Made by a program: the position numbers and the translations under genes | The notes under the pieces: generated by a model | The model's input: the letters and a program-made list of their open reading frames with translations, nothing else | Database searches by the model: none | What the model was told of the DNA's origin: nothing | Assembly (NCBI GenBank): GCA_018262575.1 | Contig: JAGSYU010000012.1 | Coordinates: forward strand, 1 to 57,419 | DNA: 57,419 bases | Direction: 5' to 3' | DNA from: Pseudomonadota bacterium | Lineage (GTDB): Bacteria > Pseudomonadota > Alphaproteobacteria > Rhizobiales > Pleomorphomonadaceae | Shown here: positions 38,510-46,628 of the stretch, in pieces | How the letters are laid out: every line of letters begins with the position of its first letter | Numbering within the stretch: position 1 is the first letter of the stretch

Positions 38510-39802
38510 ATGTCGCACGTAGTGGTGCTGGGCGCCGGGCTCGGCGGAACGATCATGGCCTACGAGCTCAGGAAGGCTCTCGGGCGCGATCATCGGGTGA
38601 CCGTTGTCAACAAGGGGGCGACCTATTCCTTCGTCCCGTCCAACCCCTGGGTGGCGGTCGGCTGGCGCGACCCGGCTCATGTCGAAGTCGATCTTGCGCC
38701 GGTGTTCGCCAAGGCGGGCATCGGCCTCCGGACGGAAGGCGCCGCGCGGCTGGTACCGGAAGACAACCGCATCGACCTCATCGGCGGCGACAGCGTCTCC
38801 TACGATTATCTGGTTGTGGCGACCGGCCCTGACCTGGCGTTTGACGAGGTCGCAGGTCTCGGCCCCAACGGGCACTCGCAATCGATCTGCCAGGTCGGCC
38901 ACGCGGTTCAGGCCAAGGCGGCCGTCGATCGTCTGATCGCCAACCCTGGTCCGGTGATCGTCGGTGCAGCGCAGGGGGCGTCCTGCTTCGGACCTGCCTA
39001 TGAATTTGCCTTCGTGCTCGACAAGGCATTGCGCGACGCCAGGGTGCGCGACCGCGTACCGATGACCTTCGTGACCCCGGAGCCTTACATCGGCCATCTC
39101 GGCCTCGATGGCGTCGGCGACACCAAAGGGCTGCTCGAAGGCCAACTGCGCGGCCATCACATCAAGTGGATCACCAACGCGAAGATCGCGGCGGTCGACG
39201 ACGGCGTCATGCATGTCGAGGAACTGACCGAGGACGGCGCGCCGAAGGGCAAGCACGATCTGCCGTTCGCCTTTTCGATGATCCTGCCGGCCTTCCGCGG
39301 TGTCGAGGCAGTGAGGGCGGCGGCTGACATCGTCAATCCGCGCGGCTTTGTCACCGTCGATCGGCACCAGCAGAACGCCCGGTTTCCCAATGTGTTCGCC
39401 ATCGGCGTCTGCGTCGCCATTCCACCGATGGGCAAGACGGCAGTCCCGGTCGGCGTGCCGAAGACCGGCTTCATGATCGAGTCCATGGTGACGGCCACCG
39501 CCCACAACATCGAGCGGATGATCAGGGGCAAGGCACCCAATGCCGAGGCGTCATGGAACGCCATCTGCCTCGCCGATTTCGGCGACAATGGTGTTGCCTT
39601 CGTCGCTCAGCCGCAGATTCCGCCGCGCAACGTCAATTGGTCATCGTCGGGCTACTGGGTGCATATGGCCAAGATCGGCTTTGAGAAATATTTCCTCAGG
39701 AAGATCCGAAGCGGTCAGTCCGAGCCGTTCTACGAGAAGCTGGCGCTGCAGGTAATGGGTATCGACAAGCTGAGGTCGGTCCAGTTCGATGACGATGCCT
39801 GA
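38510..39802 (+). CDS. sqr: Sulfide:quinone oxidoreductase-like flavoprotein
   Basis: SQR oxidises sulfide to polysulfide at the membrane surface and reduces quinone. The 430-residue protein starts with the FAD dinucleotide motif VLGAGLGGTIMA. Cysteines at positions 127 (SICQVGH) and 159 (GASCFGPAYEF) match the numbering remembered for Rhodobacter SQR Cys127 and Cys159. A third, Cys301 in IGVCVAIPP, may complete the sulfur chain. FVTPEPYIGHLGLDGVGDTKG and QIPPRNVNW are typical family blocks. There is no signal peptide. The start ATG 38510 replaces a longer frame that runs through the operator. The fusion gene upstream would process the persulfide formed. Confidence 0.88.
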   Translation: MSHVVVLGAGLGGTIMAYELRKALGRDHRVTVVNKGATYSFVPSNPWVAVGWRDPAHVEVDLAPVFAKAGIGLRTEGAARLVPEDNRIDLIGGDSVSYDYLVVATGPDLAFDEVAGLGPNGHSQSICQVGHAVQAKAAVDRLIANPGPVIVGAAQGASCFGPAYEFAFVLDKALRDARVRDRVPMTFVTPEPYIGHLGLDGVGDTKGLLEGQLRGHHIKWITNAKIAAVDDGVMHVEELTEDGAPKGKHDLPFAFSMILPAFRGVEAVRAAADIVNPRGFVTVDRHQQNARFPNVFAIGVCVAIPPMGKTAVPVGVPKTGFMIESMVTATAHNIERMIRGKAPNAEASWNAICLADFGDNGVAFVAQPQIPPRNVNWSSSGYWVHMAKIGFEKYFLRKIRSGQSEPFYEKLALQVMGIDKLRSVQFDDDA

Positions 39803-39839
39803 TCCCTGGCAAATGGCTTGATCCCGGACTGAAAAAAGA

Positions 39840-39865
39840 GACGCGGCCCCTTTCGGGACCGCGTC
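39840..39865. terminator. Bidirectional terminator between SQR and permease genes
   Basis: GACGCGG and CCC pair with GGG and CCGCGTC (one internal mismatch) around the loop TTTC. The plus strand continues GTTTCGTCTTC, while on the minus strand the hairpin is followed by TCTTTTTT, a strong T run. It suits both convergent genes. Confidence 0.85.
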
Positions 39866-39888
39866 GTTTCGTCTTCAGGCGATGTCGA

Positions 39889-41259
39889 TTACTCGGCGGC
39901 GGCGGTTCCGACGTTGCCGCGCTTGCGGAGGAGGAAGCCGACGTAGAGGACGATCAGCCAGACTGGCAGGACCAGGACCGCCATCCGCATATCAGGCATC
40001 TGGGTCATCATGACGATGATCAGGGCCATGAAAGCGACGCAGAAGTAGTTGGCGATCGGGTAGAAGGGAGCCGGGAAAGTCAGCTGGCCGGCGTCCTTGG
40101 CGTGTGCCTTGCGGAACTTCAGGTGGACCAGAACGATCATCACCCAGGTGATGGTGGCGGCAGTGGTGGCGACGGCCATCACCTGCATGAAGGCGCCTTC
40201 CGGGATCAGGTAGTTGACGGCAACCACCACCAGCGTGCAGGCCGACGAGAACAGGATCGCCACGTAGGGGACCTTGTTGGCGCCGAGCTTGGTGAACACC
40301 TTGGGGGCGTTGCCCTGCTCGGCGAGGCTGTAGAGCATGCGGCCGTTGGAGTAGATACCGGAGTTGTAGACCGAGATCGCCGCCGTCAGCACCACGAAGT
40401 TCAGGATATTGGCGGCCGAACCGATGCCGAGCTTGGAGAAGATCGTGACGAACGGGCTGCCTTCCATGCCGACCTGGTTCCACGGGAAGATGATCATCAT
40501 CACCGTCAGGGCGCCGATGTAGAAGATCAGGATACGCCACATGACCTGGCGGATGGCCTGCGGGATCGACTTCTTGGGATCGTCGGCTTCGCCGGCGGTG
40601 ATGCCGATCAGCTCGGTGCCACCAAAGGAGAACATGACGACGACGAGCGACAGGAGGAGGCCCCACATGCCGTTCGGGAAGAAACCGCCGTGCACCCAGA
40701 GGTTGGAGATGCCGGTCGCCTCGCCGCCGAGCCCGAACAGGATCAGCACCAGTCCGAGAGCGATCATGCCGATCACCGCCAGCACCTTGATGATGGCGAA
40801 CCAGAACTCGGCCTCGCCATACAGGCGGACGTTGATCAGGTTGATCCCGGTGATCGACACCAGCACGATCAGCGATGTCAGCCAGGCCGGGAAATCAGGG
40901 AACCAGTAGGCGACGTAGATGCCCACCACCGTCAGTTCGGCCATTGAGACGAGGATATAGAGGAACCAGTAGTTCCAGCCGGCCAGGAAGCCGGCGAACT
41001 CGCCCCAGTATTTGTAGGCGAAGTGGCTGAAGGCACCGGCCACCGGCTCTTCGGTCGACATCTCACCGAGCATGCGCATGATGAGATACATCACGAAGCC
41101 GCCGATGATGTAGGAGACGATGATGCCCGGTCCCACCAGCTGGATCGAGGCGGCCGAGCCGTAGAACAGGCCGGTGCCGATCGCTCCGCCGAGGGCGATC
41201 ATCTGGATGTGGCGGTTTTTGAGGCCGCGTGCGAGATGCGTTTGTTGATCTGAAGACAT
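39889..41259 (-). CDS. Amino-acid permease of the AAT family (aromatic amino-acid type likely)
   Basis: The 456-residue protein has about 12 helices and the AAT-family beginning LARGLKNRHIQMIALGGAIGTGLF. GPGIIVSYIIGG, the EPVAGAFSHFA loop and FSFGGTELIGITAGEADDP follow. It should import an amino acid with protons. Because it lies directly downstream of tryptophanase on the same strand (168 bp gap), tryptophan or other aromatic amino acids are the best guess, in parallel with tnaB/aroP-type pairs. ATG 41259 has GGGAGGACAGC upstream. Its end is marked by a strong terminator. Family is certain; substrate is inferred. Confidence 0.88.
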   Translation of the reverse strand: MSSDQQTHLARGLKNRHIQMIALGGAIGTGLFYGSAASIQLVGPGIIVSYIIGGFVMYLIMRMLGEMSTEEPVAGAFSHFAYKYWGEFAGFLAGWNYWFLYILVSMAELTVVGIYVAYWFPDFPAWLTSLIVLVSITGINLINVRLYGEAEFWFAIIKVLAVIGMIALGLVLILFGLGGEATGISNLWVHGGFFPNGMWGLLLSLVVVMFSFGGTELIGITAGEADDPKKSIPQAIRQVMWRILIFYIGALTVMMIIFPWNQVGMEGSPFVTIFSKLGIGSAANILNFVVLTAAISVYNSGIYSNGRMLYSLAEQGNAPKVFTKLGANKVPYVAILFSSACTLVVVAVNYLIPEGAFMQVMAVATTAATITWVMIVLVHLKFRKAHAKDAGQLTFPAPFYPIANYFCVAFMALIIVMMTQMPDMRMAVLVLPVWLIVLYVGFLLRKRGNVGTAAAE

Positions 41260-41370
41260 GCTGTCCTCCCGTTAGCCGGATAGCATGGGCAAGGCCCGAT
41301 ACCCGGTCGATCCCCCGTCGGGGCGGGCGCCGACATCCCTCCTCGGTCTGCGGCGCCCGCCTGGTTGGCC

Positions 41371-41401
41371 CGGTCGGTCCGCCCTTATCGGACGGCGACC
41401 G
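41371..41401 (-). other. Intercistronic hairpin between tryptophanase and permease genes
   Basis: CGGTCG+GTCCG (41371-41381) pairs with CGGAC and CGACCG (41389-41401) with a two-base bulge. No T run follows on the minus strand, so it may stabilise the upstream message or cause partial termination in the tryptophanase-permease transcript. Confidence 0.4.
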
Positions 41402-41427
41402 TGTATTCCTTTTCCCTCACCTCTCGC

Positions 41428-42744
41428 TTAGTTGGCGATCGGTTCGAGATGGGCCTGGAAGTGCCTGAGAATCGGCGGCTCCCAAGTGATCCGGTAGCCG
41501 CGCTTGATGGTGTGGGCGCGTTTCTTGATCTCGATCAGGGCCTCGGCCATGATGTCGATGTGAGCCTGCGTGTAGACCCGACGCGGAATGGCGAGGCGGG
41601 TGAACTCGAAATCGGCCTTCAGCTGCTTGCCGGTGTCCGGGTCGTTGCCCAGCATGTAGGAGCCGATGTCGCAGGAGCGGATGCCAGCTTCCTTGTAGAG
41701 TTCGATGGCCAGAACTTGGCCAGGGTACTCGTTGTAAGGAATGTGCGGAAGCATGGCGCGGGCGTCGACGAACACACCATGGCCACCGGCCGGGGTCTGG
41801 TAGCCGATGCCGGCGTCGTCGAGACGGGCGGCAAGATACTCCACCTGACCGATGCGGTAGCGCAGGTAGTCGTTGTCGATACCTTCGTAGAGGCCGATGG
41901 CCAGCGCTTCCAGGTCGCGGCCGGCGAGGCCGCCGTAGGTGAAGAAGCCCTCGTAGGAGATGCAGTTCGCCTTGATCTTCAGGATCAGCGGCGAGTTGGC
42001 ATCCTTGACGCCGATCATGCCGCCGATGTTGGACTTGTTCTGATAGCCCGGCTCGTCGCGCTGCACGAAGAAGGCGTTCTCCGCGTAGCGGGCGGCGTCG
42101 ATGTCGAGCGTGATGCCGTTGGCCTTGGCGACCTCGGCGACCTCGCGCATGTTCTGCATCGACACCGGCTGACCGCCGGCCGAGTTGTTGGTGATCGTCA
42201 TGACGATCAGGCCGACATTCTCGGCGCCGACTTCGGCGATGGTCTTCTTCAGCTTCTCGACGTCCATGTTGCCCTTGAAGGGCGCACGGTGCGACGGGTC
42301 CTTGGCGACCGCGACGACGCAGTCGATGCAGCGGGCGCCGGTCAGCTCGACATGGGCGCGCGTTGTATCGAAGAACATGTTGGAGATGGCGAACTTGCCC
42401 TTGCCGAGCAGGATCGGGAACAGCACCTTCTCGGCGGCGCGGCCCTGGTGCACGGGCTGGATGTAGCCGTAATTGAAGATGTCCTTGCCCGCCTCGAGCA
42501 GCTTGTAATAGCTCGACGAACCGGCGTAGGCCTCATCGCCGCGCATAACGCCGGCCCACTGTTCCTGGCTCATGGCGCCGGTGCCGCTGTCCGTGAGCAG
42601 ATCGATGTAGCAGTCCTCGCCGGCCAGATTGAAGAGGTTGTAGTTCGCCGCTGCGATCTTCGCCGCGCGCTCCTCCGCCGACAGCATCCGAAGCGGCTCA
42701 ACCGCCTTGATCCGGAACGGTTCGGGGAAATACTTGATAGCCAT
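41428..42744 (-). CDS. tnaA: Tryptophanase lacking the PLP-lysine segment
   Basis: Tryptophanase cleaves L-tryptophan to indole, pyruvate and ammonia. The 438-residue frame shows the family almost throughout: [38 protein letters not shown]-like [15 protein letters not shown], Asp214 in [12 protein letters not shown], and [12 protein letters not shown]. Asp126 in FFDTT favours tryptophanase over tyrosine phenol-lyase. Between Ser238 and Asn239 (junction 42030/42031) about 25 residues present in relatives are absent, from QNKS directly to NIGG. They normally contain YADG and the S-x-K-K-D motif with the PLP-binding lysine. The reading frame is kept. Without that lysine the enzyme should be inactive. 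AGGAGGT is seven bases before ATG 42744. Confidence 0.88.
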   Translation of the reverse strand: MAIKYFPEPFRIKAVEPLRMLSAEERAAKIAAANYNLFNLAGEDCYIDLLTDSGTGAMSQEQWAGVMRGDEAYAGSSSYYKLLEAGKDIFNYGYIQPVHQGRAAEKVLFPILLGKGKFAISNMFFDTTRAHVELTGARCIDCVVAVAKDPSHRAPFKGNMDVEKLKKTIAEVGAENVGLIVMTITNNSAGGQPVSMQNMREVAEVAKANGITLDIDAARYAENAFFVQRDEPGYQNKSNIGGMIGVKDANSPLILKIKANCISYEGFFTYGGLAGRDLEALAIGLYEGIDNDYLRYRIGQVEYLAARLDDAGIGYQTPAGGHGVFVDARAMLPHIPYNEYPGQVLAIELYKEAGIRSCDIGSYMLGNDPDTGKQLKADFEFTRLAIPRRVYTQAHIDIMAEALIEIKKRAHTIKRGYRITWEPPILRHFQAHLEPIAN

Positions 42745-43147
42745 TGTCCGTTACCTCCTACAGACCATTGGGCACCCCGGTCGTCGCATGCGACTGGCGG
42801 ACAGCGTCTCTAGGAATCTGCAAACATTTTTCCACATGAGCGAGATTCTGCGGCTCATGTGTTCACATTTGTGGCATTATGGCTGGTAGGTGTCAATAAA
42901 TTTACATTATACTAGGGTTTACGCGGATTACTGAGGCCGGATGTGTGGATATTTTTGCATCTAGGGCGTGTGACGGTAATTCTATTGCGTCTTGGGCCTC
43001 TAAAAATTGTCAAAAATTGCGCCAAGGATAGGAGGCTGTCTGGAAATGTACGAGGGCCCCGTTCCTGCGACTCGGATTGACAAAGCTCATGCTTCCACCG
43101 CAAGTCGGGCGGAAAGGCCGGGGGAATTCCGGCAAGGAGACGTGCCG
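42745..43147. promoter_or_regulatory. Divergent promoter region of tryptophanase and its regulator
   Basis: On the minus strand TATAAT occurs at 42906-42911 and TTGACA at 42891-42896, both usable for tnaA. Several overlapping dyads lie between 42833 and 42877, including CACATGAGC (42833-42841) with GCTCATGTG (42853-42861), a perfect 9-bp inverted repeat, and ATGTGTTCACAT. These are candidate operators for the divergent YheO-like protein. The AT-rich part from 42865 to 43030 contrasts with the surroundings. Confidence 0.5.
42751..42858 (-). CDS. Possible TnaC-like leader peptide
   Basis: A 35-codon frame runs from ATG 42858 to the TAA at 42751-42753, which overlaps the tnaA ribosome binding site AGGAGGTAA. 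It contains one Trp at position 9 (or 2 if the inner ATG at 42837 is used), in the setting MWKNVCRF. TnaC leader peptides have one essential Trp in W-F-N-I-D, so W-K-N-V is suggestive. No strong ribosome binding site precedes it and the essential C-terminal Pro is missing. It could be chance. Confidence 0.3.
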   Translation of the reverse strand: MSRRISLMWKNVCRFLETLSASRMRRPGCPMVCRR

Positions 43148-43861
43148 ATGCCGGGCGGTTGGATCCGACGCTACATGAAGCTGACCGAGTTTCTCGGGTC
43201 CGTGCTCGGGCCGGATTACGAAGTGGTGCTGCACGACCTCGGCGACGCCGACAAGTCGATCATCGCCATCGCCAATGGGCACGTCAGCGGTCGCACCATC
43301 GGCGCACCGCTCACCTCTGTTGCCCTGCAGTCGATCATCAACCACTCTTATGAGACGCAGGACTATCGCCTCAACTACGTCGGTGTCGCCGGGACCAAGC
43401 TCCTGCGTTCCTCGACCTTCTTTGTGAAGGACGAAGAGGGACGCTTGGTCGGCATGCTGTGCATCAACTTCGACGACAGCCGCTATCGCGAGCTGTCCGA
43501 CCGCATCCTGAAGTTGCGTCATCCCGACATCTTCGTCGAGACCAACTTCGCCTACAACGAGGAGGCGGCCGCCGTGCGGGCGACGCCGCCGCCGGCCGAG
43601 GGCAGCGAGAGCTTCCCCAACTCGCTGACCGAGCTGACCGACCACTTGCTCGATGAGGAACTGCGGTCGCGCGAGGCGGGCGGCGAGCGGCTCAGCCACC
43701 GTGACAAGCTGGCGCTCGTGGAAACCCTCAACGCCAAGGGCATCTTCATGATGAAGGGCGCCGTCAAATACGTCGCTGACAAACTCGGCTGCTCGCAGAC
43801 AACCATCTACCGCTACCTCAACCGCCTGAACGGTGGCACCGAGGGGGGCGAGGGGGGATGA
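43148..43861 (+). CDS. YheO-like PAS-domain helix-turn-helix regulator
   Basis: The 237-residue protein has an N-terminal YheO-like PAS domain (residues 10-120; VLHDLGDADKSIIAIANGHVSGR, YRLNYVG, MLCINFD) and a C-terminal helix-turn-helix of the HTH_22 type (LVETLNAKGIFMMKGAVKYVADKLGCSQTTIYRYL). AAGGAGA at 43134-43140 marks ATG 43148 and decides against a longer frame from 43046. Related proteins control amino-acid catabolic genes placed divergently, so regulation of tnaA and the permease is likely. The ligand may be tryptophan or a product, but this is inference. Confidence 0.85.
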   Translation: MPGGWIRRYMKLTEFLGSVLGPDYEVVLHDLGDADKSIIAIANGHVSGRTIGAPLTSVALQSIINHSYETQDYRLNYVGVAGTKLLRSSTFFVKDEEGRLVGMLCINFDDSRYRELSDRILKLRHPDIFVETNFAYNEEAAAVRATPPPAEGSESFPNSLTELTDHLLDEELRSREAGGERLSHRDKLALVETLNAKGIFMMKGAVKYVADKLGCSQTTIYRYLNRLNGGTEGGEGG

Positions 43862-43966
43862 CATGTCCGAGGCGGGATGCCTGAGCGGACGCTTTGGCGG
43901 ACCATCCCGGTCATTGCAAAATCAGGCATACCCCCTTGCCTTTGCCGTATTTAGCTGACGACGAAC

Positions 43967-44020
43967 TGGGCATTGTCGGTGCCATCGACGACGCATCGCG
44001 CCTCGCCTACACCGAGGTCG
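43967..44020 (+). mobile_element. Remnant of an IS481-type transposase
   Basis: A short frame reads LGIVGAIDDASRLAYTEV, which matches the catalytic-core beginning of IS481-family integrases (usually V-A-I-D-D-x-S-R-L-A-Y). The following sequence diverges and stops at 44069-44071. No complete transposase or clear terminal repeats were found, so this is a decayed fragment in the 521-bp gap before the sugar operon. Confidence 0.45.
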
Positions 44021-44158
44021 CAAGACGGCAACGATCTGTGTCGTCACCGCCTACGCGCACGTTCCGGTAATTGCCCGCACCGTCCGCATCGTTCCCGCGC
44101 GGTTTGTGACCCTTGTCAGCCTGCTTCAGAACGAAGTCGGGTCGGCGCCTCAGTGAAC

Positions 44159-44200
44159 TATGGTGCCCGGACCTCTCCTTGTCTCGACTCCGGGACCATA
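44159..44200. repeat. Imperfect inverted repeat before the sugar operon
   Basis: TATGGTGCCCGG (44159-44170) faces CCGGGACCATA (44190-44200), complementary except for one unpaired base. It could be a terminator hairpin, a trace of a mobile element, or an operator for the LacI-type regulator encoded in the downstream operon. Confidence 0.4.
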
Positions 44201-44299
44201 AGTGCAAATTCCAGTTCTCGTGGACCAATTTGAAGGGAGTCACATCGTGTCCAGAAGGGGAGCGGTGGTTCGACTTTGGTCGATCAGCCGCTCCTTGCG

Positions 44300-44327
44300 T
44301 TGACTAACGCATCAAAGTTGATATCGG
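44300..44327 (+). promoter_or_regulatory. Candidate promoter of the GHL6 sugar operon
   Basis: TTGACT (44300-44305) and TATCGG (44322-44327) with a 16-bp spacer resemble a sigma-70 promoter 56 bp before the binding-protein start codon. The -10 box is weak. Confidence 0.3.
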
Positions 44328-44382
44328 TTCATTCTTGTTGATGGGTCGCGAGGAGGCGAGCCATCTCGGGAGGAACCCCAAC

Positions 44383-45690
44383 ATGAACACCGCTGGATCC
44401 CTGAAGCGTGGTACACGCCTGAGTTCTGCGCTTTTCATCGGCCTTGCCGCCGGTAGTGCGGCGCTGATGGCCACCCTTGGCGGCGCCTTTGCCGCCCCCA
44501 AGGGCGAACTCGTCGTCATCAACTGGCTGGGCGGTTCGGAGCTTGCAGCCATGCAGGCCTTCGAAAAGGCCTTTACCGAGAAATACCCTGAGGTGACGGT
44601 CAAGGAGATCCCGATCACCTGGTCGGGCGATGCGCGCGGCGCCATCCGCACCACGCTGATGGGGGGCGAGAAGGTTGATATTCTGATCAACACTTGGCCA
44701 TCGTTTCGGCAGGAACTGGTGGCCAACGGCATCCTGCGACCGCTCGACGAAGCCTGGACGAAGAACGGCTGGGACGACAAGCTTTCCAAATCCTGGCGCG
44801 ACCTCGGCACGCTCGAGGGCAAGGTCTATGGCATCCCTTACAACTACGGCGATCGCAGCGGCCTGTGGTACCGGGTCGACACGCTGAAGGCAGCCGGCGT
44901 CACCACGCCGCCGGCCACCTGGGACGACCTGTTGGCCTCCTTCCCCAAGCTCAAGGCGAACGGCGTCACACCCTATATCGTGCCTGGCAAGTTCTGGGCC
45001 CACGCCGAGGTGTTCGAGACGCTGCTGATCCGCACGGCCGGCGCCGAAGCATCGCGCAAGCTCGGGGCGCACGAGATCGCCTGGAACAGCGACATCGTCA
45101 AGACAGCGCTGAAGAAGTGGCGCGAGATGTTGGACGCCAGCTGTTGCGCCGACGTGTCGACCATGCTCGGCACCGACTGGGACAACGCCTCCGACATCGT
45201 GCTGAAGGACGCCAAGGGCGGCTTCTTCCTGCTCGGCATGTGGATCAACAACCGCGCCGAGGACAACTACGGCCTGAAGCCCGGCGCCGACTATGGCCTC
45301 GTGCAGTTCCCGGCTCTTGGCCTTGGACACGACACCGACTCCAGCGTCGACGCCAAGGAATTCAATGCGGTCACCACCGGTCAGAATCCGGAAGCCGCCG
45401 ACGCCTTCCTCGACTTCGCGCTCAGTGCCGAGGGATCGGCAGTGTTTGCCAAGGCCGGGCTCGCCTCGCCCAGCAAGGCAACCGATACCTCGCTTTATGG
45501 CCCGGTGATCAAGACGTCCAACGACGTCGTCGCCAAGGCCGATGTCGTCTTCGTGCTCGGTGACCGCCTGCCGGCCGAACTCGGCGACGAATACCGTACC
45601 CAGCTTCAGAAGTTCCTTCAGGATCCGAGCGACGCCAACATCGACCGGATCACCGATGCCCTCGAGGTCAAGGCGAAGGAACTGTACTGA
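44383..45690 (+). CDS. Sugar ABC transporter substrate-binding protein
   Basis: The 435-residue periplasmic binding protein starts with a signal peptide (LSSALFIGLAAGSAALMATLGGAFA, cut before APKGE). The mature part follows the family 1 extracellular solute-binding fold: VVINWLGGSELAAMQAFEKAF, GEKVDILINTW, YGIPYNYGDRSGLWYRVD and the sugar-binding-like WAHAEVFETLL. GGGAGGA lies eight bases before ATG 44383. It is the first gene of a six-gene unit and overlaps the permease start by one base. The sugar is unknown; the nearby GHL6-type hydrolase suggests an oligosaccharide or glycoside. Confidence 0.9.
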   Translation: MNTAGSLKRGTRLSSALFIGLAAGSAALMATLGGAFAAPKGELVVINWLGGSELAAMQAFEKAFTEKYPEVTVKEIPITWSGDARGAIRTTLMGGEKVDILINTWPSFRQELVANGILRPLDEAWTKNGWDDKLSKSWRDLGTLEGKVYGIPYNYGDRSGLWYRVDTLKAAGVTTPPATWDDLLASFPKLKANGVTPYIVPGKFWAHAEVFETLLIRTAGAEASRKLGAHEIAWNSDIVKTALKKWREMLDASCCADVSTMLGTDWDNASDIVLKDAKGGFFLLGMWINNRAEDNYGLKPGADYGLVQFPALGLGHDTDSSVDAKEFNAVTTGQNPEAADAFLDFALSAEGSAVFAKAGLASPSKATDTSLYGPVIKTSNDVVAKADVVFVLGDRLPAELGDEYRTQLQKFLQDPSDANIDRITDALEVKAKELY

Positions 45691-46628
45691 TGGCCGCGCC
45701 CACCACCATGGGCATCCCCCGAGACGGCCAGGGAGGAGGGCGAAAGCCCTCCTTCTTCGGGAGATCGGAAACGGGCGCCGCTTATATCCTGCTTCTACCG
45801 ATGCTGGCACTGTTCGCCTGCGCCGTGATCTACCCGCTGATCGACACGATCCTGCTAAGCTTCACCGACATGCGCGGCATGGCAGCCGGCAAATGGATCG
45901 GCGCCCGCAATTACCTGACGCTGTTCCGGGACCCCAACTTCCTCACGGCCCTGTCGACCACCATCGTCTGGACCCTGGTTGTCACGGCGCTATCGGTCGG
46001 TATCGGTTGGGGGCTGGCCATCGTCTGCTCGCTGGCGCCCCGCGCCACGCTGGTGTTCCGCGTGATGTTCTTCGCCGCCTATGGCGTTGCCGAAACGGTG
46101 AGCGGTTTCATCTGGCTGGGCATTTTCCGCCCCGGCACGTCCGGCCTTCTCAACGCCGTGTTTGCCGGCATCGGCCTCGGCGACTGGACCACCGCCTGGC
46201 TCGGCAACGTCTCGACGGCACTGTGGTGCCTGATGGCCGCCTACGCCTGGACGCAGGTCGGCCTGCCGCTGATGACCTGCTTCGCCTCGATCCAGACCAT
46301 CCCCAAGACGCTGTTCGAGGCCGCCTACATCGACGGTGCCCGCTCGACCTCGATCATGCGCTACATCGTGCTGCCACTGTCGATGCCGGGATTGCGCGTT
46401 GCCATTTTCATAAATCTTCTCAATGCGTTGCGTGCGTTTGACATGATCTTCGTGCTGACTGGCGGCGGTCCCGTCCGGTCGACGGAAACCATCGGCTACT
46501 TCATGTTCCGGGAGTCGATGCTGCAGTTCAAGCTCGGCTACGGTGCGGCGGCGACCGTCGTCCTGCTGCTCGCCGTCGTCGTCATCTCCATCCCGGCCAT
46601 CATCAAGCGCACGGCGGAGGCGACATGA
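45690..46628 (+). CDS. Sugar ABC transporter permease (MalF/UgpA-like)
   Basis: The 312-residue inner-membrane protein has six main helices and the EAA loop EAAYIDGARSTSIMRYIVLPLSMPG, through which it contacts the ATPase. VLTGGGPVRSTETIGYFMFRES near the end is typical of MalF-like permeases of CUT1 importers. Its ATG overlaps the TGA of the binding-protein gene by one base, and the following permease overlaps its end by four bases, so translation is coupled. Confidence 0.93.
   Translation: MAAPTTMGIPRDGQGGGRKPSFFGRSETGAAYILLLPMLALFACAVIYPLIDTILLSFTDMRGMAAGKWIGARNYLTLFRDPNFLTALSTTIVWTLVVTALSVGIGWGLAIVCSLAPRATLVFRVMFFAAYGVAETVSGFIWLGIFRPGTSGLLNAVFAGIGLGDWTTAWLGNVSTALWCLMAAYAWTQVGLPLMTCFASIQTIPKTLFEAAYIDGARSTSIMRYIVLPLSMPGLRVAIFINLLNALRAFDMIFVLTGGGPVRSTETIGYFMFRESMLQFKLGYGAAATVVLLLAVVVISIPAIIKRTAEAT

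Noticed and set aside
41428..42744. Tyrosine phenol-lyase
   Set aside because: The FFDTT motif with Asp126 and the [10 protein letters not shown] and IGSYMLG blocks are closer to tryptophanase.
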